64,000 nucleotides of DNA from the NCBI GenBank assembly GCA_946807835.1, contig OX327699.1, positions 21,688,014-21,752,013 of the forward strand. The letters run 5' to 3'. The notes under the pieces were generated by a model, which saw nothing but the letters and a program-made list of their open reading frames with translations, was not told where the DNA came from and searched no databases. Below are positions 47,372 through 58,146 of this stretch, one piece after another; position 1 is the stretch's first letter, and every line of letters begins with the position of its first letter. Position numbers and translations under genes: made by a program. The stretch comes from Ailanthus altissimus (lineage: Eukaryota > Streptophyta > Magnoliopsida > Sapindales > Simaroubaceae).

Positions 47372-48736
47372 AGCAGAATCTGTGGGAATAAGGATTCATT
47401 ATGTGTGAACTTAAAGTAACGAGAATCCAAATGCGATCAGCTATCTTTTTCTTCTTTTTTGTTCGTAGTAATTGTAATGTCACTTATTTCCCTTCTTCAA
47501 CTCTACATGTACTGCTGAGGATGAGTCATTATACAGGTGACTTCCAAGTTCCTCGTGCTCTTTTTCATTATTAGTGCAATGCCTATTATCTAAATGTTTC
47601 CATTTTATTTTGCTTAACAATTATGGAAACTAATGGAGCTTCTCATAAACTGAAAAAAAAAACATGTGCTGATTTGATATACAAGATCACGAGGCCACTC
47701 ACAGAGATCGAAAGATATATTATTATTCAAGCTTTACAAATAATGACATGTTGGCACTTCATCAGTGTGATCTAAATCCAATCGCATTACGGCAACAAAA
47801 AGTTTCAGGTCATTAAACTAAGGACGGCACGTCGTTTAACGCGACAGAACAAAGGCAGAACATAAAGGCCCCACGGGTTTTTTCCTTTGTGATCTTATAC
47901 ATATTCGCTTTGTTTATGTTAAAGAAATTTAACTGGCTAGGGTTAGAGTTATGGTTAGGGCTTAATGGGGAATCATAATTTCGAATAAGGGCTGGAACCG
48001 TCCAAGGTGGACAAAAACAAAACGAGTGATCACCTTTTGAGGGGAGAAGAAGACATAAATGGGAGTGAACATTCCTTTATCAGACACAAATGATAAGCTT
48101 TGTTAAGATGGAATCATTTTTAGTTCACTTAATTCCCATAAATGATTTCACTCAAGAAAATAAACAGTCCATGTATCTTTGTTGGAGGAGCTCAGCTATA
48201 ATTACTCTGGAATTTGGTTATGTAAATGACCAGAAAGTTTAGAATACTTTCGGCTTATATATATATATTCAACTTAAATTAAATGTGTTTTTTTAATCGA
48301 CTATTAAAAAAAATTTAATAAACATGTGATTTGAATTGAATGAAATGATCATTATGCATGAAGAACGCACTCAAAATTCTTTCTAATATAAATGATAATA
48401 ATGGGTAGAAGGACAATTTTTTTCTTTTTTCCTCTAGATATCATAATGATCTCAGGATATTATGAGCTTGCCATTGGCAAAGATTAATAATAGTTGAAAA
48501 CAACACCCGCTCCTATTTATTTTGAAATTGTAGTTGTACACTTTGATTGATAAAGTTTAGTTTAGTCACGTGTAAAATGTACAATGAGTTATACACTTTT
48601 TTCGTAATATTTTCAAAATATATTAGTACTCTTTCTTGATAAGAAAATGGCTTTAAAAGAGAGTTTCCAATAGGTATTAATGCACGTCATGATCAATAGG
48701 GGAATATAAACGTATTTTTGAAATGCTAGAAAAATA
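47372..48736. other. Intergenic DNA downstream of the RL gene
   Basis: 3' flank of the RL gene, then AT-rich DNA without a recognised gene. A short TA tract lies near 48258-48268. No repeat boundary seen. Confidence 0.45.
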
Positions 48737-48745
48737 ATAATAATT

Positions 48746-50117
48746 GGGAAAAGTTCTTAAAATTTGGCTTAATAATTAAATTTGTGCTATGAGTTTTAAA
48801 ATAAATAATTTTATTTCAATTTGTTAGTTTGTTAATATTTGTTTTGATGGTGAAAAAGTAAAATCATAATTCAACACAAATAAAATATACAAATTGATAT
48901 CCAATATATCATGTTATGTTATGTTCATGTGTCAATCATAAATTGATTCACAAAAAATTATTAATTTTAATTAATATTAAAATTTTATATTAACTTTCTT
49001 TCTATTTTATCTGTCTTCTTCTTCCATTTTCTTTTCTTTTTTACTCATTCTCTCTTCTGACCATCTTATTATTTTCTCTCTCAATCACTTTCTTATCATT
49101 TTTAATATTACAAATTAATATTAAATTTTGTCTTAAAAATAAAAAATTTAAATTTTTTTCACAAAAATTACAAATTCATCATTAAATACTCAACATCTTT
49201 ATCATCATATTCTATTCTACCAACTACCATCCACCAGTTCCACCTACCAACATTACAATGACATCATCACTCACTATTTTTTTTTATTATTATTATTGAT
49301 TTGTTTATCTCTTTCAACCTGCCATTAAATTACATAGCCTCTGATTATTGACTAGCCCATAATTTTTGTGCCTCATATTCAAATAAGGGAGATGGGAGAT
49401 TTTTAACTCACTTAAGTTAGTAAATGAGAAATTTAGACAAAAAAAAAAAAAACATGAACATTGGGAAAGAGAAAAAAAGGAGATGGAGGATTTTGTAATA
49501 GTGGTAGACATGGCAATGGTGTGAACAAAAAAAGTTTATTGATATTGCTTTAAGATTCTGTGAAGTAAGATGTAAATTTTGAATATTTGTCCGGTGCAGA
49601 GCTTTTTCCCCTAAGATTGCAACTTTATAAACTAACAATCAGAGTAATAATAGGTTTCAATTAGATTACGAGAACTATCATCATTAATATCAAACAATTA
49701 GAGATAATAAAAAATCAAATGATCAGTTGATAAGAGATAACATAGCCATGACGGTGGATGGTAGCATAAGGAGGCGGGGTGAAGGCTTGGGGTTGGGTGA
49801 AAGTGGTGAGAGTTGTACGACATTTAATATTTTTAAAAAATATTAATTTTGTATTTTGTATTTTTTAAAATAATATTAGAAAGATTAAAATTTAATTTTT
49901 TTGTTAAATTATTAAAAATTTATTCACATATCTTATCATTTTAATCATAGAACTTAATAAATAATAATAAAAATATCATTATATAATAAAATAAATTTTT
50001 TTTATTAAAACAAACGATAATAGATTAATAAATTGAGACAAAATTATCTATTTTAAAATTTGTGAGATAAAATTAAATATTAAATTAAAATTTTAAGATA
50101 AAAATATCATTTTTTTC
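48746..50117. mobile_element. Non-autonomous Mutator-like element with long inverted ends, 1372 bp
   Basis: The left arm (GTTCTTAAAATTTGG..., then TAATTTTATTTCAATTTGTT) is complementary, with mismatches, to the right arm (reverse complement CTTAAAATTTTAAT..., then TAATTTTGTCTCAATTTATT). Arm similarity extends inward for at least 100 bp and in patches to about 480 bp (CTACCATCCACC near 49222 against its complement near 49755). Flanking 9-mers ATAATAATT at 48737-48745 and 50118-50126 are identical, the size expected for Mutator-like insertions. The duplication is AT-rich, so chance identity is possible. No transposase is encoded. Confidence 0.6.
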
Positions 50118-50126
50118 ATAATAATT

Positions 50127-50836
50127 AAATACTACAAAAATGTAACTAGTAATTTTTTAACGTGTATACTTATTCTTATTAAAAATATAAAATTAAAATA
50201 AATAATAATATACGTTATTTAGCCCAAATTCATATTTTAAAATGTGCAAGTGCAAATGTTAGCACCAAAGAATTTTCAGTTTATGTTTAATTTTTAATAT
50301 ATTACACTTTCTATCAAATAAAAGTACCTAAATATTATAACCATTTCATTTGTTTTTTTTTTTTAAATGAAACCAATTAAATAAGGGAATAAAAGATTTT
50401 CTATTTATTTTTCAATATTTGCAATAAGCAAAAAGGTTAATGTATGAAACAACATTCTAGTAGATTAATAAATTAGTCAAATCGTGGATGCTTTAAAAAC
50501 CACAAGCACAAACTTTATTTTTTTTCTTTTTCGGAACATATCATAAGCGTAAATTAACTTTTAGACTTTTGTGGAAAAGCGTGATACAAACGGAGGATGG
50601 CATATTATTGGCATGGCGCCCTCTTTTCGTGGTGCCCAATTTTCATCAAATGACGGCACCAGCAGCTGCCTGGCACGTGTTAATGAAGTGTCCTAACGAG
50701 TGATCTTCCCTTAATCCCTTTCTAATTGTGTTACCATTTTACCCCTACTCCTTATAGATAAAAAGACCAATTAGGGTTCGACGACACTAAATGCCCTTTT
50801 TCTCGTTTAAATCCCATTCACTGGTCAGTGTCACTC
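50127..50836. other. 5' flank of the Maf-type gene
   Basis: AT-rich to about 50540, then a mixed-composition stretch. CTTATAGATAAAAAG at about 50750 could include a core promoter. No other feature was found. Confidence 0.4.
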
Positions 50837-53800
50837 ATGGAAGCCAATTCAACTCCGGTCAAGGTAAAGCAAAACCAGTTTCAAGTTCTCTACTGTCTCT
50901 GTTTTATTCACTTAAAAGTGTTTTTATAATGTCTCTGTTGCGTCTAATTCCTGCTGTTTGTTCAGATAATTTTGGGCTCATCTTCTATGCCTAGCCGAAA
51001 AATATTAGCTGAAATGGGATATGAATTCAGTCATGGTATTTTATTTTTTAATTATGAGTTTCCTGAGTTAGATATTTAGTGAAGTTGATTCCAGTCAATA
51101 TTTAGGCTGGGGACATTGACGAGAAAAGCATTCGTCCGGAGAAGCCTGAAGATTTAGTAATGGCTATTGCTGAGGCCAAGGTGATTTTATTTACTTAAAA
51201 TTTCAACTTTCTAAAACATTCATGCTGTGATCAATATGTTTGGCATGTATAATGTGTTGCGCTGCTTCAACTTAGATTGTTAAATAAAGTGTTCAGTCTT
51301 TTGAGTTGAACACTTAAATTTTAAGTTTCTTCTTTATAAGTTCAAATTCTCAACCCTCCCTCAAGAAGTAGTATCAGAGTTAGACTTTGATAACAAGAAT
51401 GTGGATAGGTTTACTGTCGAACGAAAGGGCCGGTGTTGAGCCACCATTGACAGAAATTTTATTTGAGAAGATTGTTGAGTGAGTTGGTTCTCCTATATTA
51501 GTTGAAAAAAAGGTAGGATGGTCACTCTACCTATTAAATTAGTCTTTTGGGTTGGACACCTAAATCTTAAACTTTCCCTTTATAAGCCCAAAGCCCTCAA
51601 CAAAGAGGAATTTCTTTAGGATTTATTGAGGATGTAATTAGTGTTTAAACATTCTCTAATGATGCTTAATATCACTTCCAAGTTGATGTTGAGATTTGAC
51701 AGTAGCTTGTTTTAAATACTTGTTATTAATTTTAAGGTTTTAAGGTTAAGTAATTTTGCATTGTGATGATCCGTTGGAAAGGTGAGTTGGTGATCAAATC
51801 AAGAGTCTGTCAAGTGTGATTGCATCTCAGGCTGATGCTATATTATCAAAACTACAAATTATGGATGGTCACCGGGAGAATGTTCTCCTCCAACCCCCCA
51901 AACAACAAGTAGTATCAGAGTTAGACTTAGGTAGTAGGAATGTGAATAGGCTTATTATCAAACAAAATGGCCGGTGTTAAGCCACCATTGGCGGAAATTT
52001 CATTTGAGAAGATTGTTGAGTGAGTTGGTTCTCCTATATTGGTTGAAAAAAGGGTAGGATGGTCACTCCACCTATTAGATTAGTCTTTTGGGTTGGACAC
52101 CTAGATCTTAAACTTTCCCTTTATAAGCCCAAGGCCCTCAACAAAGAGGAATTTCTTTAGGATTTATTGAGGATGTAATTAGTGTTTAAACATTCTCTAA
52201 TGATGCTTAAATATCACTTCGAAGCTGATGTTGAGATTTGACGGTAGCTTGTTTTAAATACTTGTTATTAATTTTAAGGTTTTAAGGTTAAGTAATTTTG
52301 CATTGTGATGATCCGTTGGAAAGGTGAGCTGGTGATCAAATCAAGAGTCTGTCACTGATTGAGTGTGATTTCATCTCAGGCTGATGCTATATTATCAAAA
52401 CTACAAATTATGGATGGTCACTGGGGGAATGTTCTCCTCCAACCCCCCCAAACAACAAGTAGTATCAGAGTTAGACTTAGATAGTAGGAATGTGAATAGG
52501 CTTATTGTCAAACAAAATGGCCGGTGTTAAGCCACCATTGGCGGAAATTTCATTTGAGAAGATTGTTGAGTGAGTTGGTTCTCCTATATTGGTTGAAAAA
52601 AGGGTAGGATGGTCACTCCACCTATTAGATTAGTCTTTTGGGTTGGACACCTAGATCTTAAACTTTCCCTTTATAAGCCCAAGGCCCTCAACAAAGAGGA
52701 ATTTCTTTAGGATTTATTGAGGATGTTATTAGTGTTTAAACATTCTCTAATGATGCTTAAATATCACTTCGAAGCTGATGTTGAGATTTGACGGTAGCTT
52801 GTTTTAAATACTTGTTATTAATTTTAAGGTTTTAAGGTTAAGTAATTTTGCATTGTGATGATCCGTTGGAAAGGTGAGCTGGTGATCAAATCAAGAGTCT
52901 GTCACTGAGAGTGTGATTTCATCTCAGGCTGATGCTATATTATCAAAACTACAAATTATGGATGGTCACCTGGGGAATGTTGTACCAACGATACTGATAA
53001 CAGCAGACACAGTATGTCTTATTTTCTTTTCTTTTCATCTTAGATGATGCTTCCCTTTTAAGTCATTGGGCGCATCAGGCCTGTTGTCTCCAAGTGCCAT
53101 TTATCAACTGAGGATATTTGAGTTGTAATTCCATATATACTGATCGGTCCATTGGGATCATGAAGCTGTTTCTTTTGAAGTTTACCATTCACAAAGAGAT
53201 TAACAGAAAATCAAGACTGTTTTTGGACACATACATGTCAAGGAATTCATAAATCTAGGCCTCCAAATAAAATATCTTGCTAAACTTTTTATTTCTATTT
53301 TCAAGAATGCTGTGAATGTCTTAACTTATTGTGTTGCAGTTTGAATAATTATTCATCTATACGGTTGTTAGACGATTGATTTGTAGACAGAAGTAAGATA
53401 CTTTATGCATGTATTTCTTCTCTGTGCTTGCAATATTGTGCATAGGTTCAATCAATAATGTTTTTATATTGCTGTTAACTTTTTCAGCCTTAGTATGTAA
53501 CGTGGGCTTCTACATGTAGTCAAAGCATTGACTCTGGTACTTATCTTAACAAACCTTCTTCACAGGCAGAAGCCATCTTGAATAGGCTCCCAATTGGTGA
53601 CTACATAAAAGAGGCTGATCCAACATTATTAATTATAGCTGATCAAGTATATGCCAGCACTCTCATATATTTTTACTCTTAAATTGTTGTCTGTGATATG
53701 TGCTATGCATTTTAATTTGTTAGGCTACATGCCGATTTCCCCTCTTCCGAGAAAGAAAGAAAGAAATTAACCCATAATGAAAAAGGAAATATATATGAGA

Positions 53801-55567
53801 TTTTAATGGCAATACTAAGTTTATTGCATCAAAAAAGTTAAAATATTGGTTTAGGTAAACTTTTGTTGGAAGAGGTCAATTTTTTTCAGTTCTTAACAAA
53901 GATTCTCGGTGATGCTAGATTCCATACATACAGAGCCAATCTTTCCATTCAAGTTTCACTCATAAATTCATCATTTGCCAACAGAAGTTTATATCCTTTG
54001 TGTTGTACATGTTATTTGGCTCTATAAACATGGCGTAAGTCTAGACCACACATTATCACTTTTGCTGCCTTTGCAGCACAGGAGATTTGCTGCTTATGCT
54101 TTTAAGGGCAATGTGCTTAGCAGCACTCTGTATCCCCAGAGATAAATGGCTTCCTGGTGATAAGACATTCTTTCAACTTAGAATTGTTCAATTTTTTCCT
54201 TGCTTGGAAATCGATTCAATCATTGTTTTTTCTTCCTGTTTTTATTTAAATGATCTGGAGGTGGTGGTCTATGAAGGTGTGATCAGAGAAAAACCATCCA
54301 GCAAGGAAGAAGCACACCAATTTATAAAAGGTTTCCATAATATTCTTTGCACCATTCCTTGTTGTTTTCATTGTTGAAAACTCTAGTAATTTAAGAATCA
54401 GGATTACAGGTTATTCTGGGGGGCAATGTGCAACAATGAGTTCTGTTCTATTCTGGGGGACCGGGTGGAGGTACTATTTGTTTTGATTCCTTAACTCATG
54501 GTTTTCTCTTTTTTTTTCCTTTTATAGAGTTACTTTATCGCATTATTCTACTCATGATTTTGGATCTTTAGAATAGAACTTGGGAGTTTCATGCTTGAAC
54601 ACAACCAGTCAACATACTAAAAGAATTGTATAGTGTTTCAGTTTTAGAAATAGCTTTTTTAGTGAAAAATGAGATGGAAAACATTTGTATGATTTTTTGA
54701 CAATCCATTTTTTTGTAATATCAGGACATAACAGATTTATGGTTTTGCCTTGCAGATCCAATTCCATGAGATACCAAATGAAGTAATAGAGAAGCTGGTA
54801 AAAGTTGTTTTATTGCAAATCCTAGTTTCCTCTGGCATCGGTTGATGGGATGATGAGTTATAATCTAACCTCTTCCTTGATTCTTTCAGATTGAGGAGGG
54901 TGTTGTGCTCAATGTTGCTGGGGGACTAATAATTGAATATCCTTTGATTTTGCCCTGCGATAAACAAGTGGTTGGTTTCTTATTCTCTGACTTTATCCTT
55001 TAAGGTTAATCCAATAGATAGTAGTACATTATGCATATCATTTAAATATATATGATATTAGAGGACAACTGGACAATCACCACGGTGAGAATACCTGGTG
55101 GGATTATACCAGAGTTTCTTTGCTAAACCCTTGATCTTTTGTGAATAATGCTTGAATTAAATAGCTGTAATACAATGATTGATCACAAATTAGCGTGCAT
55201 AAAGTGGTGACCCAGCTGCCCTGTAGGCGTAGCTCATCTAGTCCTGAATGTGCTTTGCGCCCGCTACCATCCAAATTCGAGTAAAATTAGGGGGGAAGGG
55301 TAGATATTTTGGGGGTGAGATTTCTCATGCCCATCAAAACCATTTAAAAAAAAAACTAGTGACACAGCAGCCTGACTTCAAAAAATCCTTATGGGAATGC
55401 CAACTTGTAGTTTTAAGCCTTCTAGTTTCTCTTAACCTTTGTAATTGTTTACTTTCAATTTCTTGGTGGCTGAATGACATTGGTATTCCTTGCAGGTTGG
55501 AGGCATGGACAGTGTGATGAGACTCCCAAAAGCCCTAACCGAGAAACTCCTTAAGGAAGCCCTATAA
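50837..55567 (+). pseudogene. Maf/HAM1-type nucleotide pyrophosphatase gene, frame-disrupted
   Basis: Maf proteins hydrolyse non-canonical nucleoside triphosphates. Recognised exons: 50837-50863, 50966-51035, 51106-51180, 52928-53011 (4a), 53566-53646 (4b), 54261-54330, 54410-54470, 54756-54797, 54890-54970 and 55496-55567. Encoded motifs in order: IILGSSSMPSRKILAEMGYE (Maf signature), DIDEKSIRPEKPEDLVMAIA, ADAILSKL...PTILITADT or AEAILNRL...PTLLIIADQ, VVVYEGVIREKPSSKEEAHQ, FHEIPNEVIEKL, EEGVVLNVAGGLIIE and DSVMRLPKALTEKLLKEAL. Exon 2 ends in phase 1 whereas exon 3 needs phase 0; no alternative acceptor avoids a stop. This equals a 2-nt loss before the donor. The 61-nt exon 7 lacks about a dozen residues expected between MSSVL and DRVE, and leaves exon 8 out of frame. 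Exons 4a and 4b are homologous and look mutually exclusive. I therefore call it a probable pseudogene, though a sequence error at either place is possible. Confidence 0.75.
51362..52990. repeat. ~549-bp segment in three tandem copies inside the Maf-type gene
   Basis: The phrase CAAGAAGTAGTATCAGAG or CAACAAGTAGTATCAGAG starts at 51362, 51903 and 52453. Each copy holds intron sequence, then a pyrimidine/CTCAG acceptor and the first 54 bases of exon 4a (GCTGATGCTATATTATC... starting at 51831, 52380 and 52928). Only the third copy runs on into the full exon and its donor. Copies 2 and 3 are nearly identical and copy 1 is more diverged, so the two duplications are of different ages. Confidence 0.92.
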
Positions 55568-55917
55568 CAAAGTAGTCATTTTTTAATCCTACTCATTAAC
55601 CCGATCTGCAACCCTTGTTCACCCACCATTATTCACTGATTTTTGTTGCTTAAAACAAGTTATCTCAAGTGCAAAACAGCTATAGTGTTGGTGTTAATTT
55701 TATTTTCATTCCTGATTGTAAAGGCCTTTAGAGGAATCATTTAACTATTTTTTTTTTCTGAAACAGACAACTAAACGTTAACTTATCCGTACTATACGGG
55801 GAATTCAGTATTTCATTTTCAGGTACCCGGACTGTTCAAGATCATAACTGCGTCTTTTAGTTTTGAATGGGACATTCTCTACATTCAATATATATCTATT
55901 TTCAGGTGATAAAATTA
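55568..55917. other. 3' flank of the Maf-type gene
   Basis: Probable 3'UTR and short spacer up to the Mutator-like insertion. The ORF at 55248-55517 lies across the last intron and exon in another frame and is not a gene. Confidence 0.5.
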
Positions 55918-57254
55918 GGGAATTTTTCATAGATGACCGTATTTTTAGGCAATATATATTTTTTAATAATAAAAAAATAAATTAATATTTATTAGTTAAG
56001 AAATAAACAATTAGACAATTATATCATTGAGTTATATTTTTTTATCTTTATAGACATTTGAATTTATTCTTTTTTAAGAAATTGAAAATTTTAAATATTT
56101 GTATTTTTTTTAATAAATTTATGAGTATTAAAGTGTAATGTGATAAAGTGGGGAGAAACAAAATAAATAAAAATAAAATAAAATAAATCAGAAAAAAAAT
56201 AAAATGAATAAAAAAATTTGGGAACAAATTCCCGTTTCCATTCACGGCTCTTCTGTGATTCACGGCTCCCATTTGTGGAGCGGAGCCGCAGTCACTATCG
56301 AGAGGAAATCTTTTTCGAAAAGTGATTTGCGGCTCTCATTTGTGGAGCAGAGCCGCAAATCACTTTTTTCTTAATTTAATTTAATTTTAAAATTTTCTTT
56401 TATTTTTTTATTTTCTTTTTTATTTGATTTTATTTTATATTTTTAATTATAAATAAATAAATAAATATTTTTATTTTATACTTTTAATTATAAATAAATA
56501 AGTAATTTTATTTACATAATACTTTAACTAAATAATAACTAATTAAATAATTTATCAATTTTTTAAATAAAATATTACTAAATAATAAAAAATAATTTAT
56601 TTATTTACTAATAAAGTAAAAATAAATAATTTATTATATTAATTATTTAATAATAAAAATAAAAATATATATTTTTAACATAGAGTTTGTCAAGCACGTG
56701 ACACATACATATGCAAGCCACGTGGCATACAATGTGCGTGCCCAATGAATATTTTTTATAAAAAAATAATAATTATTTATTTATTTACTTAATTATTAAA
56801 TAAATAAATTATATTTATTATTTAATAATATTTTATTAAAAAAAATAAATAAATTATTATTATTTATTTATTATTTATTTAAATTATTAAATAAATATAG
56901 AATATTTATCTATAAATAAAAAATTAAAGAAAACAAAAAAATTGAAAACAAAGTAAATAAAAAAAAAGGAGGAAGTGATTCGCAGCTTTGCAAATAGTAG
57001 CTGCATTCCCAAATTTCTCCAATTCATCATATTTTTCTTTAATGTACTTTATTTTTTTCATCTTATCACATTACACTTTGATAAACACACACAAAAATTA
57101 AAATTTTAATTTCTTAAAAGAGAGCGGGTTTGAATATTTGTAGAGAGAAAAAATTATAATTATATAATTATTTATTTTTTTACTAATAAAAATTAATTCA
57201 TTTATTTGTAATTAAAAAGTAACATTACATCTGAGTATTTTTAAAAAAGTTCCT
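55918..57254. mobile_element. Non-autonomous Mutator-like element with ~250-bp inverted ends, 1337 bp
   Basis: Left end GGGAATTTTTCATAGATG and right end (reverse complement) AGGAACTTTTTTAAAAATAC begin long inverted arms that remain alignable for about 250 bp; both contain GTGTAATGTGATAA before a purine-rich patch. Identical 9-mers ATAAAATTA flank it at 55909-55917 and 57255-57263. The interior is very AT-rich except for two GC-rich hairpin motifs of the form CGGCTC...GAGCCG at about 56261-56287 and 56328-56357. No transposase ORF. The 9-bp duplication plus long inverted ends indicate a MULE derivative. Confidence 0.75.
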
Positions 57255-57263
57255 ATAAAATTA

Positions 57264-57724
57264 TGCCATGGCAAACAAAACTTCACTCCCAAAAACATGA
57301 AATATATTTTTAAATAGCTTATTTTTAAAATAAAAAAACTTTTATAGCCAAAAAATTTTTAACCTAAACTTTATTAATCACAAAAAAACGTTTTTTTGAC
57401 TACATTACTCTCAAACTCTCTCAATACTCCCAAAGCACAGTTTAAAAAAAAAATTACTCAAATGTTATCTTCAAAAGTAATAGATCAAGTGTTTGTATTG
57501 TGATTTTAGAAGATTTAAAGCTTCAAAATAATATGTAAAAGGTGAAATCTATAGAAATGTACATTTTAAACTTATTTCTTGTTTTATGTTGGTATTTTTG
57601 TAAGAATATGAAGAAAAAAAAATAATAAATTTTGGTAGTATGAATTGAGAATAAATAAATTTGGTTGAAGATGGCCATAAAAAGTTAGAAAATGGCAAAA
57701 AAAAAATATTGAATCCAACGAAAA
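57264..57724. other. AT-rich spacer
   Basis: No gene or repeat boundary recognised between the non-autonomous element and the GC-rich block. Confidence 0.4.
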
Positions 57725-57905
57725 AATTAGAAATTCTCGCGCCACGCATGTAGGGCGAGGGGGAGAGCCTTGCAGATGGCCTTGCACCGCGAGGCCATTG
57801 CGTGGGGCCTTGCGCAACCATGTTATACGCACGCATCACATAACAAGATCGCGCAAGGCCCTGGGTGTAAGGTTTAGCACGCGGCTTGTACTTGCGCGTG
57901 AGACG
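57725..57905. repeat. GC-rich block with inverted repeat upstream of a mudrA exon
   Basis: A sharp GC-rich patch in AT-rich DNA. GGCCTTGCGC at 57806-57815 is perfectly complementary to GCGCAAGGCC at 57851-57860, and GCCTTGCAGATGG / GGCCTTGCACC-like words recur. It ends about 80 bp before a splice acceptor and the mudrA exon at 57986, the same position as the palindromic array at 610-920 relative to its mudrA exon, although the two blocks do not share obvious sequence. Confidence 0.7.
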
Positions 57906-57985
57906 GGTATGTTATTTCTCACTTTGCAAATTTACAAAATTTAAATTAATTAATTAATTTTTTAATAATTTTTCTCTTGTTTCAG

Positions 57986-58140
57986 GTGATAAAGAGTATG
58001 AGTCAATCTATGTACTTTTCGTAGAAAGATAGGAAAGCTATAGTAATGAAAAAGAGAGATATACTGAATTTGGTAATTTGGGTATTATAGTTCCAAAAAA
58101 TTTCATTTATGAGGAGTTATTAAAAAATGTCAACCAAGGG
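57986..58140 (+). pseudogene. MULE mudrA transposase, N-terminal exon fragment (second copy)
   Basis: Follows a TTTCAG acceptor. Translation gives YVLFVER, stop, then ESYSNEKERYTEFGNLGI and IVPKNFIYEELLKNV, parallel to EESYVDYNNFGISVPKDINF of the fragment at 1-524. One in-frame TAG at about 58030 disables it. Coding similarity ends at about 58140, where the 3' end of an opposite-strand Ulp1-like pseudogene begins, so most of the transposase has been deleted. Confidence 0.65.
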
Positions 58141-58146
58141 ATAACA

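Noticed and set aside
55248..55517. 89-codon plus-strand ORF at the end of the Maf-type gene
   Set aside because: It crosses the last intron and the start of exon 10 in a different frame from the conserved VGGMDSVM segment.
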